A stretch of 64,000 nucleotides of DNA from Pseudomonas psychrophila HA-4 (GCF_000282975.1 NZ_ALJC01000128.1:124001-188000); one strand, 5' to 3'; counted from the first letter of the stretch, positions 43,732 through 53,130 are shown. Numbers and translations are program-made. The notes: generated by a model from the letters alone, not told the origin.

Positions 43732-45654
43732 TCAACGCTTGAGGCTTGCAACTGCCCTCATGCCGCTTTCCGCTGCTTTAATCCCATGCTTGCGCAGCTT
43801 TCTATAAAGGGTATTGCGGCTAACCCCCAGTTGCAGCGCCGTGTGGGTCATGTGCCAACGGTGCAGTTCGAGTGCCAGCAACAAGGCCTGCTTTTCGGCA
43901 TCCTCAAGCGGGTGTTCACAAGGTTCAGGGGCCCTGGACGGAGCCAGGCGAATAGTGGCAGGGAGCTCGTCGAACTGGATGACGTCGTCACACAATGCTG
44001 CCAGCGTGCGCAGGACATTTCGCAATTGGCGCACATTGCCCGGCCAGGCAAACTCCAGCAGCGCCTCGCGCGCGCCCTGGCTAATCCGCAACGGTTGCCC
44101 ACCCGCCTCCTCTGCCAGCAAAAAGTCCAGCAACTGCGATTTATCGGTGCGATCGCGCAACGCCGGCAGGCCCACTTCCAAACCATTTAGCCGGTAGTAC
44201 AAGTCTTCACGGAAACTGCCGTCGGCCACCCGTTCCTGCAAGTTACGGTGGGTCGCGCTGACAATGCGTACGTCGACCGCCTGCGGCTCGCCACCAATCG
44301 GCACCACCACGCGGTCTTCGAGCACTCTTAATAGACGGGTTTGTAGCACCAGCGGCATGTCGCCAATTTCATCCAAAAACAAGGTGCCGCCATCTGCCTG
44401 CTGCAATTTGCCCTGCATGCCTTCTTTGCGCGCCCCGGTAAAACTGCCGCCGCGATAACCGAACAATTCACTTTCGATCAGGCTCTCTGGAATCGAGGCG
44501 CAGTTAAGCGCCACAAACGGTTTTTCAGCACGCGCACTGGCCTGATGCACCGCCTTGGCAAACGCTTCTTTGCCCGACCCGGTTTCGCCATTGATCAACA
44601 GCGGTACGTCTCGCTCAAACACCCGTAGCGACCGGCGAAAATCGGTTTGCAGTGCTTCATCACCCAAGCAGATGCCACTCAAGGGCGGTCGCACAGGCTC
44701 AGGCGCTGGCGCAACAAACACCGGCACCGCACGCGGCTGACCGCGCAATGCCGCAAACAAACATCGTCCATCCAGGGTGCGCAACGGCCAACGGGTGCTA
44801 GCTTGCGCGCTGGCACGGGAGAAAAGGACGTCGCGAGGGCAATCAAACACGCTGTCGACTGTCTGCCCAAGCAGATTGCGACGCGCATGCCCCAACAGAT
44901 TGATGCCGCTTTGATTGATCGCGCAGATCACCCCGTCGCCGTCAAACGCCAGCATGCCCTCACTGAACAGCCCCACCGACTCGGCCTGTAAATGAAAGCG
45001 CAGCAACCATTGCTGTTCGTATTGGCGCAGAAAGTAACTGCCTTCAATGGTTTTGGCCGCGAGGTTGACCAGGGCCATCGTGTGGAACTGGCTCTGACGC
45101 GAGGCTTCATGCCGCGCCGAAGACACATCCAGCACCGCCAGCAACTCACCGTGCGGGTCAAACACCGGGCTAGCAGAGCAGGTCAGGCCGGTGTGGCGAC
45201 CACGGAAATGTTCGTCCTGATAAATACTCAGGGCCTGGCGTTCTACTAAGCAGGTGCCGATTCCGTTAGTGCCCTCGCGGGCCTCACTCCAGTCGGCGCC
45301 GAGCCACAGCCCCGCATGCTCGAAAATTTTGCGCTCAGTAGGCGCCGTGATGCAGTTCAGGATGACTCCGCGCGCGTCGGTCAGCAGTACTGCATGCCCC
45401 GCCCCTGAAAGCTGCTGATGCAAGCTGTTCATTTCGTGCCCGGCAATTTGCAGCACGTGCTGCAAGCGCTCGCGGCCTTCGAGAATGCGGCCGTGCTCTA
45501 GTACTGTCGGGGCGATGTTCTGCGCGGGGTCGAGGTGGTAATCCTCCAGGCAACGCTGCCAGGAGCGAACGATAGACGGGTCACACCCTTGAGGGCGACC
45601 CTGAGTGACATTGATGACTTGCCGGGCATGCCGATTTAATTCGGTGCTGTGCAT
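43732..45654 (-). CDS. eatR: Sigma-54-dependent activator of ethanolamine catabolism
   Basis: The 640-residue enhancer-binding protein has an N-terminal GAF-type sensory region (about 60-210), a PAS-like segment, a central AAA+ domain with Walker A GETGSGKE, the sigma-54 contact loop GSFTGA, and Walker B GGTLFLDEIGD, and a Fis-type HTH (TALQLGVSRNTLYRKLRKHG). It is AcoR-like and corresponds in position to P. aeruginosa EatR (PA4021), known to act with RpoN on the ethanolamine genes. It is divergent from the aldehyde dehydrogenase, whose promoter has the matching -24/-12 site. ATG 45654 follows GGAGAACAAT. Confidence 0.88.
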   Translation of the reverse strand: MHSTELNRHARQVINVTQGRPQGCDPSIVRSWQRCLEDYHLDPAQNIAPTVLEHGRILEGRERLQHVLQIAGHEMNSLHQQLSGAGHAVLLTDARGVILNCITAPTERKIFEHAGLWLGADWSEAREGTNGIGTCLVERQALSIYQDEHFRGRHTGLTCSASPVFDPHGELLAVLDVSSARHEASRQSQFHTMALVNLAAKTIEGSYFLRQYEQQWLLRFHLQAESVGLFSEGMLAFDGDGVICAINQSGINLLGHARRNLLGQTVDSVFDCPRDVLFSRASAQASTRWPLRTLDGRCLFAALRGQPRAVPVFVAPAPEPVRPPLSGICLGDEALQTDFRRSLRVFERDVPLLINGETGSGKEAFAKAVHQASARAEKPFVALNCASIPESLIESELFGYRGGSFTGARKEGMQGKLQQADGGTLFLDEIGDMPLVLQTRLLRVLEDRVVVPIGGEPQAVDVRIVSATHRNLQERVADGSFREDLYYRLNGLEVGLPALRDRTDKSQLLDFLLAEEAGGQPLRISQGAREALLEFAWPGNVRQLRNVLRTLAALCDDVIQFDELPATIRLAPSRAPEPCEHPLEDAEKQALLLALELHRWHMTHTALQLGVSRNTLYRKLRKHGIKAAESGMRAVASLKR

Positions 45655-45915
45655 TTTTATTGTTCTCCGCTCTGTCACGACGGCCTCAAGGCGCAGAAAA
45701 ACTCACCTTCTGCGACAACCGAGACCCAGTCCAAACCGAACGCCCAGCATCCTCTTGCGCTCTGTGCATTGCAATCTCGAACTGACTCATCGGTCATCCA
45801 CTGTGTCGTTTTTGACACAAAGTGTCACTCACGCTGTACCTCGGGTGTCACAACGGTTGCACTCCCAATGCCCTCTAAAAATCGCAAACCCCCGGTTTAC
45901 AAGGGCCGCGGCGAT
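45655..45915. promoter_or_regulatory. Divergent regulatory region with candidate EatR binding sites
   Basis: The 341 bp between eatR and the dehydrogenase gene hold no gene. TGTGTC (45802-45807) and GACACA (45814-45819) form an inverted repeat with a 6-bp spacer, and two more GTGTCA half-sites follow at 45822-45827 and 45845-45850. They lie about 65-115 bp upstream of the sigma-54 promoter, the usual enhancer distance, so they are likely activator sites. Confidence 0.55.
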
Positions 45916-45932
45916 TTGGCCCAGCCTTTGCT
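45916..45932 (+). promoter_or_regulatory. Sigma-54 (-24/-12) promoter of the aldehyde dehydrogenase
   Basis: TTGGCCCAGCCTTTGCT matches the sigma-54 consensus YTGGCACGRNNNTTGCW at all but two fixed positions, with GG at 45918-45919 and GC at 45930-45931. Start of transcription is expected about 12 nt downstream, near 45943. Confidence 0.8.
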
Positions 45933-45995
45933 CCTGCTTTGGGCAGCGCCACAGCGCGTCCTCCCATAAGCACAATAAAGCCAAGGAGACACTCC

Positions 45996-47516
45996 ATGCG
46001 TTACGCACAACCCGGTACTGAAGGCTCGGTCATCACATTTAAGGGCCGCTACGGTAACTACATCGGCGGCGAATTCGTGGCACCCGTCAAAGGCCAGTAC
46101 TTCACCAATACCTCGCCTGTGAACGGCAAGCCCATCGCAGAATTCCCTCGTTCAACTGCCGAAGACATCGAAAAAGCCTTGGATGCCGCCCACGCCGCAG
46201 CCGATGCTTGGGGCGCGACCTCCGTACAGGCGCGCTCGCTGGTACTGCTGAAAATCGCTGATCGTATTGAACAAAACCTCGAACTGCTGGCCGTGACCGA
46301 AACCTGGGACAACGGCAAAGCGGTACGCGAAACCCTGAACGCTGACGTGCCACTGGCCGCCGACCATTTTCGCTACTACGCCGGGTGCATTCGCGCCCAA
46401 GAAGGCAGCGCGGCAGAGATTGATGGCAACACCGTGGCTTATCACATCCACGAGCCGCTGGGTGTGGTCGGGCAGATCATTCCGTGGAACTTCCCGCTGC
46501 TGATGGCCGCCTGGAAGCTCGCCCCGGCGCTGGCTGCCGGTAACTGCATCGTGCTTAAACCCGCCGAGCAAACCCCGCTGAGCATTACCGTGTTCATGGA
46601 ACTGATTGGCGACCTGCTGCCACCGGGCGTGTTGAACGTGGTGCAAGGTTTCGGCAAAGAAGCCGGCGAAGCACTGGCCACCAGCAAGCGCATCGCCAAA
46701 ATCGCCTTCACCGGCTCGACGCCAGTGGGCGCGCACATCATGAAATGTGCTGCCGAGAACATCATCCCGTCGACCGTGGAACTGGGCGGCAAATCACCGA
46801 ACATCTTCTTCGCAGACATCATGCAGGCCGAGCCGACCTTTATTGAAAAGGCCGCCGAAGGCTTGGTGCTGGCGTTCTTCAACCAAGGCGAAGTGTGTAC
46901 TTGCCCTTCTCGCGCACTGATTCAAGAGTCGATCTACGACGACTTCATGAAAGTGGTGATGAAAAAGGTTGAGTCGATCAAACGTGGCGATCCGCTGGAC
47001 ACCGACACCATGGTCGGCGCTCAGGCGTCCGAGCAGCAGTTCGACAAGATCTTGTCCTACCTTGAAATCGCCAAGGCCGAAGGCGCCGAGCTGCTGACCG
47101 GCGGCCAGGTGGCCAAGCTCGAAGGCGATCTGTCGACGGGTTATTACATCCAGCCGACGCTGCTCAAGGGCACCAACAAAATGCGCGTCTTCCAGGAAGA
47201 AATCTTTGGCCCGGTGGTCAGCATCACCACCTTCAAAGACGAAGCCGAAGCACTGGCGATTGCCAACGACACCGAGTTCGGTCTCGGCGCTGGCTTGTGG
47301 ACCCGCGACATCAACCGCGCCTACCGCATGGGCCGCGCCATTAAGGCCGGTCGCGTGTGGACCAACTGCTACCACCTGTACCCCGCGCACGCTGCGTTCG
47401 GTGGCTACAAAAAATCCGGCGTTGGCCGTGAAACCCACAAAATGATGCTCGACCACTATCAGCAGACCAAAAACCTGCTGGTGAGCTACGACATCAATCC
47501 GCTGGGCTTCTTCTAA
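45996..47516 (+). CDS. exaC: NAD-dependent acetaldehyde (aldehyde) dehydrogenase, ExaC type
   Basis: It should oxidise the acetaldehyde released by ethanolamine ammonia-lyase to acetate. Starting at ATG 45996, preceded by AAGGAGACACTCC, it has 506 residues. The ALDH motifs are present: IIPWNFPLLMAAWKLAPAL, the catalytic glutamate in VELGGKSPN and the catalytic cysteine in FFNQGEVCTCPSR. It is the first gene of the ethanolamine set and carries its own sigma-54 promoter. Close relatives include ExaC/AcoD. The P. aeruginosa homologue at this position is PA4022. Confidence 0.94.
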   Translation: MRYAQPGTEGSVITFKGRYGNYIGGEFVAPVKGQYFTNTSPVNGKPIAEFPRSTAEDIEKALDAAHAAADAWGATSVQARSLVLLKIADRIEQNLELLAVTETWDNGKAVRETLNADVPLAADHFRYYAGCIRAQEGSAAEIDGNTVAYHIHEPLGVVGQIIPWNFPLLMAAWKLAPALAAGNCIVLKPAEQTPLSITVFMELIGDLLPPGVLNVVQGFGKEAGEALATSKRIAKIAFTGSTPVGAHIMKCAAENIIPSTVELGGKSPNIFFADIMQAEPTFIEKAAEGLVLAFFNQGEVCTCPSRALIQESIYDDFMKVVMKKVESIKRGDPLDTDTMVGAQASEQQFDKILSYLEIAKAEGAELLTGGQVAKLEGDLSTGYYIQPTLLKGTNKMRVFQEEIFGPVVSITTFKDEAEALAIANDTEFGLGAGLWTRDINRAYRMGRAIKAGRVWTNCYHLYPAHAAFGGYKKSGVGRETHKMMLDHYQQTKNLLVSYDINPLGFF

Positions 47517-47534
47517 AAGCCCTCTTTAGGCGCG

Positions 47535-47576
47535 CTTGCTCGCGGTCTTTTAAAAATCAAAAGATCGCGAGACAAG
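47535..47576. repeat. REP element, TCGCGATCTTTT class
   Basis: CTTGCTCGCGGTCTTTT (47535-47551) pairs imperfectly with AAAAGATCGCGAGACAAG (47559-47576). It lies directly after the dehydrogenase stop and before the sigma-54 promoter of the permease, where it probably terminates or stabilises the dehydrogenase message. Confidence 0.7.
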
Positions 47577-47597
47577 CCCGTTCATACCATCGGGCCT

Positions 47598-47614
47598 TTG
47601 GCCCAGCTCTTGCT
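47598..47614 (+). promoter_or_regulatory. Second sigma-54 promoter, for the eat-eutBC genes
   Basis: TTGGCCCAGCTCTTGCT matches the -24/-12 consensus as well as the first site does and is identical to it at 15 of 17 positions. It is placed 50 bp before the permease ATG. This gives the permease and lyase genes a promoter independent of the dehydrogenase. Confidence 0.8.
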
Positions 47615-47663
47615 TTGCTCCCTGTCATATTTTTTCAAACTATAAAAGAACAGGTGAACTGAC

Positions 47664-49112
47664 ATGCCTAGCGAACCCAATGCTGCTTCGGCGGCACCCT
47701 CCTCTGTCGATTTTGAAAAGGTCGGCTCCGAATATTTTCAACAACGCGAACTCAAAAAAGGCGCTGCGGGCTGGGTCCTGCTGGTAGGCCTGGGTGTGGC
47801 GTACGTGATCTCCGGCGACTACGCCGGCTGGAACTTCGGCCTGGCCCAAGGCGGCTGGGGCGGGATGTTTATCGCCACCTTGCTGATGGCCACCATGTAC
47901 CTGTGCATGTGTTTCTCCTTGGCCGAGCTGTCTTCGATGATTCCCACCGCAGGCGGCGGGTATGGCTTTGCCCGCAGCGCTTTCGGCCCGTGGGGCGGGT
48001 TTCTGACCGGCACCGCGATTCTGATTGAGTACGCCATCGCCCCCGCCGCCATCGCGGTGTTTATTGGTGCGTATTGCGAGTCGCTCTTCGGCATCGGCGG
48101 CTGGATGATCTACCTGGCCTTCTACATCATCTTTATTGGCATCCACATTTTCGGCGTCGGCGAAGCGCTCAAGCTGATGTTCATCATCACGGCCGTGGCC
48201 GCCATTGCCTTGGGCGTGTTTCTGGTCTCGATGGTGCCGCACTTCAGCGTCGCCAACCTGCTGGACATCCCCGTCACAGAGGCCAAAGGCGCCAGCGCGT
48301 TTCTGCCGTTTGGTTATGTCGGCGTATGGGCGGCCATTCCGTATGCGATCTGGTTTTTCCTCGCCGTTGAAGGCGTGCCGCTGGCAGCCGAAGAGACCAA
48401 AAACCCTAAGCGCGACCTGCCCCGCGGGCTGATTGGCGCCATGCTGGTGCTCGTGACCTTTGCCCTGCTGATTCTGATCATCGGTCCGGGCGCCGCCGGC
48501 GCGCACCATCTGATGGCATCGGGCAACCCGCTGGTTGAAGCATTGAGTAAGGCATATGGCGGCTCAACGTGGATGGGCGGGTTCGTCAACCTGGTCGGTC
48601 TGGCGGGTTTGATCGCCAGCTTCTTCTCGATCATTTACGCCTACTCGCGTCAGATCTTTGCCCTGTCCCGTGCAGGCTACTTGCCGCGCAAACTGTCAGA
48701 GACCAACAAAAGCAAAGCCCCCGTACTGGCGTTGATCATCCCCGGCATCATCGGTTTTGGCCTGTCGCTGACCGGTCAGGGCGACTTGCTGATTCTGGTG
48801 GCGGTATTTGGCGCGACCATTTCCTACGTGCTGATGATGGCTGCACACATTACCTTGCGCATTCGTCGCCCCAAAATGGAGCGTCCGTATCGCACGCCGG
48901 GCGGTATTGTCACCTCGGGCGTGGCGTTGGTGCTGGCGTGCGTGGCGGTGGTCGCAGGCTTCTTGGTGGATCCACGCGTTGTGATTGGCGCGGCGGTGAT
49001 CTATGGCGTATTAATTGCCTACTTTGCTTTTTACAGTCGACATCACTTGGTGGCCGGTACACCGGAAGAGGAATTCGCAGCCATTCAACAGGCTGAGCAA
49101 TCCCTGCACTAG
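47664..49112 (+). CDS. eat: Ethanolamine permease
   Basis: The 482-residue APC-family transporter has about twelve hydrophobic segments, starting with GWVLLVGLGVAYVISGDYAGWNFGLAQGG, the characteristic opening of ethanolamine permeases, and has the VEGVPLAAEETKNPKRDLPRG block. It should import ethanolamine across the inner membrane. It follows a sigma-54 promoter and is followed 52 bp later by eutB. Confidence 0.94.
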   Translation: MPSEPNAASAAPSSVDFEKVGSEYFQQRELKKGAAGWVLLVGLGVAYVISGDYAGWNFGLAQGGWGGMFIATLLMATMYLCMCFSLAELSSMIPTAGGGYGFARSAFGPWGGFLTGTAILIEYAIAPAAIAVFIGAYCESLFGIGGWMIYLAFYIIFIGIHIFGVGEALKLMFIITAVAAIALGVFLVSMVPHFSVANLLDIPVTEAKGASAFLPFGYVGVWAAIPYAIWFFLAVEGVPLAAEETKNPKRDLPRGLIGAMLVLVTFALLILIIGPGAAGAHHLMASGNPLVEALSKAYGGSTWMGGFVNLVGLAGLIASFFSIIYAYSRQIFALSRAGYLPRKLSETNKSKAPVLALIIPGIIGFGLSLTGQGDLLILVAVFGATISYVLMMAAHITLRIRRPKMERPYRTPGGIVTSGVALVLACVAVVAGFLVDPRVVIGAAVIYGVLIAYFAFYSRHHLVAGTPEEEFAAIQQAEQSLH

Positions 49113-49164
49113 TCGCTGAGAAACCCGCCAGGCGCACCGCGTCTGGCGTTGAGGAGCACCTTGT

Positions 49165-50565
49165 ATGGCAACTTTTTCTCACGCGGTGGGTACCCAGACT
49201 TACCGTTTTGACAGCCTCAAAGACGTCATGGCCAAAGCCAGTCCGGCCCGTTCCGGGGACTATCTAGCCGGCGTTGCCGCGCTCAATGATGGCGAACGCG
49301 TCGCTGCGCAAATGGCGCTGGCCAACATCCCGCTTTCGTATTTTTTGCAAGAAGTACTAATTGCCTACGAATCAGACGAAGTGACGCGGCTGATTATCGA
49401 CAGCCACGACCTTATTGCTTTTGCGCCCGTCAGCCACCTAACCGTGGGCGGTTTTCGGGACTGGCTGCTCAGTGACGCCGCCGATGAACACAGCTTGCGC
49501 GCACTGGCGCCCGGACTGACCCCGGAAATGGTCGCCGCGGTGTCGAAAATCATGCGCGTTCAGGACTTGATTCTGGTGGCGCAGAAGATCCGCGTGGTCA
49601 CCCGGTTTCGCGGCACCATGGGCCTGCGCGGCCGCCTGTCGACCCGCCTGCAACCCAACCACCCCACCGATGACCCGGCAGGTATTGCGGCGAGCATTCT
49701 CGACGGCCTGTTGTATGGCAACGGCGATGCGATGATCGGCATCAACCCGGCCACCGACAGCATTGCCTCGATCTGTGACCTGCTGAACATGCTCGACGCG
49801 ATCATTCAGCGCTATGAAATCCCGACCCAGTCGTGCGTGCTGACCCACGTCACCACCTCCATTGAGGCGATCAACCGCGGCGTGCCGCTTGACCTGGTGT
49901 TTCAGTCGATTGCCGGCACCGAAGCGGCCAATGCCAGCTTCGGGATTAATCTGAACGTGCTGCAAGAAGGTTACGAAGCAGGCCTAAGCCTCAACCGTGG
50001 CACCTTGGGCAATAACCTGATGTATTTCGAAACCGGCCAAGGCAGCGCATTGTCAGCAAACGCGCATTTCGGCGTCGACCAGCAAACCTGCGAAACCCGG
50101 GCCTACGCCGTGGCGCGGCATTTCAAGCCGTTTTTGGTCAACACCGTGGTGGGCTTTATCGGCCCCGAGTACCTGTACAACGGCAAACAAATCATCCGCG
50201 CCGGGCTCGAAGACCACTTTTGCGGCAAGTTACTGGGCGTGCCAATGGGCTGTGACATTTGTTACACCAACCACGCCGAAGCGGATCAGGACGACATGGA
50301 CAACCTGCTGACGCTGTTAGGCGTGGCAGGGATCAACTTCATCATGGGCATTCCGGGGTCGGACGACATCATGCTCAACTACCAGACGACGTCGTTCCAT
50401 GACGCACTCTATGCCCGTAAAACCTTGGGATTAAAGCCCGCGCCCGAGTTTGAACAGTGGCTGAGCAAGGTCGGAATTTTTACCCAGAACGATGGAAGGA
50501 TCGAATTCGGCCAGCAATTGCCCCCCGCGTTTCGTCAGGCACTGGCTCATTTGGGAGGACGCTGA
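49165..50565 (+). CDS. eutB: Ethanolamine ammonia-lyase large subunit
   Basis: EutB carries the active site of the adenosylcobalamin-dependent lyase that turns ethanolamine into acetaldehyde and ammonia. The 466-residue product has the family length and begins with the YRFDSLKDVMAKASPARSGD region; GLRGRLSTRLQPNHPTDDPAG and the MGCDICYTNHAEADQDDMDNL C-terminal block that holds cobalamin-contact residues are all present. eutC follows 2 bp later. No microcompartment genes are nearby, so the aldehyde is handled by the free dehydrogenase. Confidence 0.97.
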   Translation: MATFSHAVGTQTYRFDSLKDVMAKASPARSGDYLAGVAALNDGERVAAQMALANIPLSYFLQEVLIAYESDEVTRLIIDSHDLIAFAPVSHLTVGGFRDWLLSDAADEHSLRALAPGLTPEMVAAVSKIMRVQDLILVAQKIRVVTRFRGTMGLRGRLSTRLQPNHPTDDPAGIAASILDGLLYGNGDAMIGINPATDSIASICDLLNMLDAIIQRYEIPTQSCVLTHVTTSIEAINRGVPLDLVFQSIAGTEAANASFGINLNVLQEGYEAGLSLNRGTLGNNLMYFETGQGSALSANAHFGVDQQTCETRAYAVARHFKPFLVNTVVGFIGPEYLYNGKQIIRAGLEDHFCGKLLGVPMGCDICYTNHAEADQDDMDNLLTLLGVAGINFIMGIPGSDDIMLNYQTTSFHDALYARKTLGLKPAPEFEQWLSKVGIFTQNDGRIEFGQQLPPAFRQALAHLGGR

Positions 50566-50567
50566 AC

Positions 50568-51377
50568 ATGGACACTACGCCGACCGACAGCCTCAACCCT
50601 TGGCTGGAACTGCGCCGCCTAACCCCAGCGCGCATTGCGCTGGGGCGCACGGGCACCAGCATGCCGACCCAAGCGCAGTTGGATTTTCAATTCGCCCATG
50701 CTCAAGCACGGGACGCCGTGCACTTGCCGTTTGATCATGTGGGGCTGAGCAGCCAGTTCGCAGAGCGCGGACGCGACAGTTTGCTGGTGCACAGCGCTGC
50801 CATTGATCGCCACAGCTACCTGCAACGACCCGATCTGGGGCGCAAGCTCAACGAAGACTCGGCGCAGCAACTACGTGACTACGCCCAAGCCAATGCGGGG
50901 GGATTTGACGTGGTCGTGGTGGTGGCCGACGGATTATCGGCACTGGCCGTTCATCGCCACACGCAGCCCTTTTTGGCGCGCATGGAAGAACATTTCGCCA
51001 CTGAGGGCTGGAGTGTGTCGCCGGTGGTTTTGGTGGAACAAGGCCGCGTCGCGGTGGCCGATGAGATTGGCGAACTATTGGGCGCCAAAATGGTGCTGAT
51101 GCTGATCGGGGAACGCCCAGGCTTAAGCTCGCCCGACAGCTTGGGCCTGTATTTCACCTACGCGCCCAAAGTTGGTTTGACCGATGCGTATCGCAACTGC
51201 ATCTCCAACGTCAGGCTCGAAGGTTTAAGTTACGGCATGGCCGCTCATCGGCTGGCGTACCTGATGCGCGAAGCCTGCCGTCGGAAATTGTCGGGGGTTA
51301 ACTTGAAGGACGAGGCGCAAGTACAAACCCTGGAGGTGGCCGCGCCTAACGAGAATTTCCTGCTAAAAGACGCATAA
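50568..51377 (+). CDS. eutC: Ethanolamine ammonia-lyase small subunit
   Basis: EutC binds the cobalamin cofactor with EutB. ATG 50568, with GGAGGA 9 nt upstream, gives 269 residues. The TPARIALGRTGTSMPTQAQLDFQFAHAQARDAVH start and the LIGERPGLSSPDSLGLYFTYAP block are typical. A long open frame upstream lies inside eutB and is rejected. It ends the eat-eutB-eutC run. Confidence 0.97.
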   Translation: MDTTPTDSLNPWLELRRLTPARIALGRTGTSMPTQAQLDFQFAHAQARDAVHLPFDHVGLSSQFAERGRDSLLVHSAAIDRHSYLQRPDLGRKLNEDSAQQLRDYAQANAGGFDVVVVVADGLSALAVHRHTQPFLARMEEHFATEGWSVSPVVLVEQGRVAVADEIGELLGAKMVLMLIGERPGLSSPDSLGLYFTYAPKVGLTDAYRNCISNVRLEGLSYGMAAHRLAYLMREACRRKLSGVNLKDEAQVQTLEVAAPNENFLLKDA

Positions 51378-51396
51378 TCACGCGCCAAATCCCTGC

Positions 51397-51467
51397 GTAG
51401 AAGCGAGCGTGCCTCGCGATCTTTTGATCCTTAAAAGCAAAAGATCGCGAAGCACGCTCGCTCCTAC
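51397..51467. repeat. Long REP hairpin after eutC
   Basis: Two 29-nt arms (51397-51425 and 51439-51467) pair with two mismatches around a 13-nt loop. They contain GCGAGCGTGC, TCGCGATCTTTT and the CTCGCTCCTAC end of the TGTAGGAGC class. It probably ends the eut transcript. A TATAAT sequence at 51536-51541 further on may belong to the dedA promoter. Confidence 0.8.
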
Positions 51468-51644
51468 CCCTTTGGTCAAGAAGAACTAATACACGCTTCG
51501 CTACAAACTCAAGCAGCAGAATCCGCGTCAATCCGTATAATCCTTTCGGTTCAAAATGTACGAAAAAACTACATACCCTGTAGTTAAATACCTACCTCCC
51601 CCGCACAGACCTGCTGAGCCGGGTCATCAACACAGGTGCCATAC

Positions 51645-52292
51645 ATGGATTTCAACCCGATCGACATTATCCTGCACCTCGATGTGTACCTGGACATGCT
51701 GGTAAGAGACTACGGAGTGTGGATCTACGCCATCCTGTTTCTGGTGATCTTTTGTGAAACCGGTTTGGTTGTCATGCCATTCCTGCCGGGTGATTCGTTA
51801 CTGTTTATCGCTGGTGCCGTAGCGGCTGGTGGCGGTATGGACCCTGTATTACTGGGCGGACTCTTGATGCTGGCGGCGATATTGGGTGACAGCACCAACT
51901 ACGTCATAGGACGCACCGCAGGCGAACGCTTGTTCAGTAATCCAGACTCGAAGATTTTCCGTCGCGATTACCTGCAAAAAACTCACGACTTCTACGAACG
52001 TCATGGCGGAAAAACCGTGACCATGGCGCGCTTCCTGCCGATTTTCCGCACCTTCGCTCCCTTTGTAGCGGGCGTGGCACGCATGTTCTACCCGCGCTTC
52101 TTTATGTTCAGCGTATTCGGCACCATCCTGTGGGTCGGCGGCTTGGTCACCCTCGGCTACTTCTTTGGCAACGTGCCGTTTATCAAATCCAACCTGTCGC
52201 TGCTGGTGGTGGGCATCATCGTGCTGTCGCTGGTACCGATGATTATTGGTGTGATCCGCAGCCGTATGGGCCGCAGCCCGTCTAAAGCCTGA
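51645..52292 (+). CDS. DedA family membrane protein
   Basis: The 215-residue product has the DedA/VTT domain: FCETGLVVMPFLPGDSLLF with the essential acidic residues, GDSTNYVIGRTAGERLF, and MARFLPIFRTFAPFVAGVARM with the conserved arginines. DedA proteins are implicated in lipid-carrier or phospholipid flipping and in envelope stress resistance. ATG 51645 is favoured over ATG 51636 because CAGGTG lies upstream. It is unrelated by operon to the DedA-PAP2 fusion at 23931. mtfA follows 14 bp later. Confidence 0.93.
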   Translation: MDFNPIDIILHLDVYLDMLVRDYGVWIYAILFLVIFCETGLVVMPFLPGDSLLFIAGAVAAGGGMDPVLLGGLLMLAAILGDSTNYVIGRTAGERLFSNPDSKIFRRDYLQKTHDFYERHGGKTVTMARFLPIFRTFAPFVAGVARMFYPRFFMFSVFGTILWVGGLVTLGYFFGNVPFIKSNLSLLVVGIIVLSLVPMIIGVIRSRMGRSPSKA

Positions 52293-52306
52293 TTGGGGAG
52301 CGCCCT

Positions 52307-53119
52307 ATGTGGTCTCTGAGTGAATGGCGGCGCCAGCGGATTCTGGCGCAACACCCGGTCGCGGCAGACGTATGGCATGACGTTCGCCAACAGCTGAGTA
52401 TTCTCGACGGGCTGGACGACGCGCAGGACAAATGGCTGCGTGAAAGCAGTGTGTTGTTCCTCAAGGAAAAACACCTCACGCCCATGCCCGGGGTCGAACT
52501 CACGGAAGAAGGCCAGCTCCTGCTGGCCGCTCAGGCACAACTGCCGCTGCTCAATCTGGGCGATTTAGACTGGTATCAGGGCTTTCATGAAATCGTCCTG
52601 TACCCGGATGACTTCGTCAGCCCGCAACGCCATCGTGATTCCAGTGGCGTTGAACACGTCTGGGAAGGCCATCACAGCGGTGAAGCCTGGCAGCACGGCG
52701 CGGTGATTCTGGCCTGGCCGGGGGTACTGGCCAGTGGACACTGGGCAGGTTACAACTTGGTGATTCACGAACTGGCGCACAAGCTCGACATGCTCAATGG
52801 CGCCGCCAATGGCATGCCGCCGCTGCACAGCAACATGCAGGTGAGTGACTGGACCAAAAACATGCAACAAGCCTTCGATCACCTAAACCAGTACCTGGAT
52901 CACCACAATCCCGACCACGCGCCAATCGACCCCTATGCAGCCGAAAACCCGGCTGAGTTCTTTGCGGTCACCAGCGAATACTTCTTCAGCGCGCCAGACC
53001 TGCTGCATCACGTCTACCCGCTGGTTTATCAGCAGCTCAGCCTGTTCTATCGTCAGGACACCCTGGCACGGCTACGCAAGCTGCAGAGCGAACACCCCGA
53101 ATATCGCGCACATCACTAA
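52307..53119 (+). CDS. mtfA: Zinc-dependent peptidase MtfA
   Basis: MtfA (Mlc titration factor A) is a cytosolic zinc aminopeptidase; in E. coli it binds and removes the sugar-regulator Mlc. The 270-residue protein has the metal-binding motif HELAHKLD with HExxH, the downstream ENPAEFFAVTSEYFF glutamate region, and the N-terminal VLFLKEKHLTPMPGVEL block. It follows dedA by 14 bp and may be co-transcribed. No Mlc homologue is visible in this window. Confidence 0.92.
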   Translation: MWSLSEWRRQRILAQHPVAADVWHDVRQQLSILDGLDDAQDKWLRESSVLFLKEKHLTPMPGVELTEEGQLLLAAQAQLPLLNLGDLDWYQGFHEIVLYPDDFVSPQRHRDSSGVEHVWEGHHSGEAWQHGAVILAWPGVLASGHWAGYNLVIHELAHKLDMLNGAANGMPPLHSNMQVSDWTKNMQQAFDHLNQYLDHHNPDHAPIDPYAAENPAEFFAVTSEYFFSAPDLLHHVYPLVYQQLSLFYRQDTLARLRKLQSEHPEYRAHH

Positions 53120-53130
53120 ACAGCCAAGCG

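Noticed and set aside
44264..44740. Small plus-strand frames opposite the eatR AAA+ domain
   Set aside because: Antisense shadows of a gene with intact Walker and sigma-54 contact motifs.
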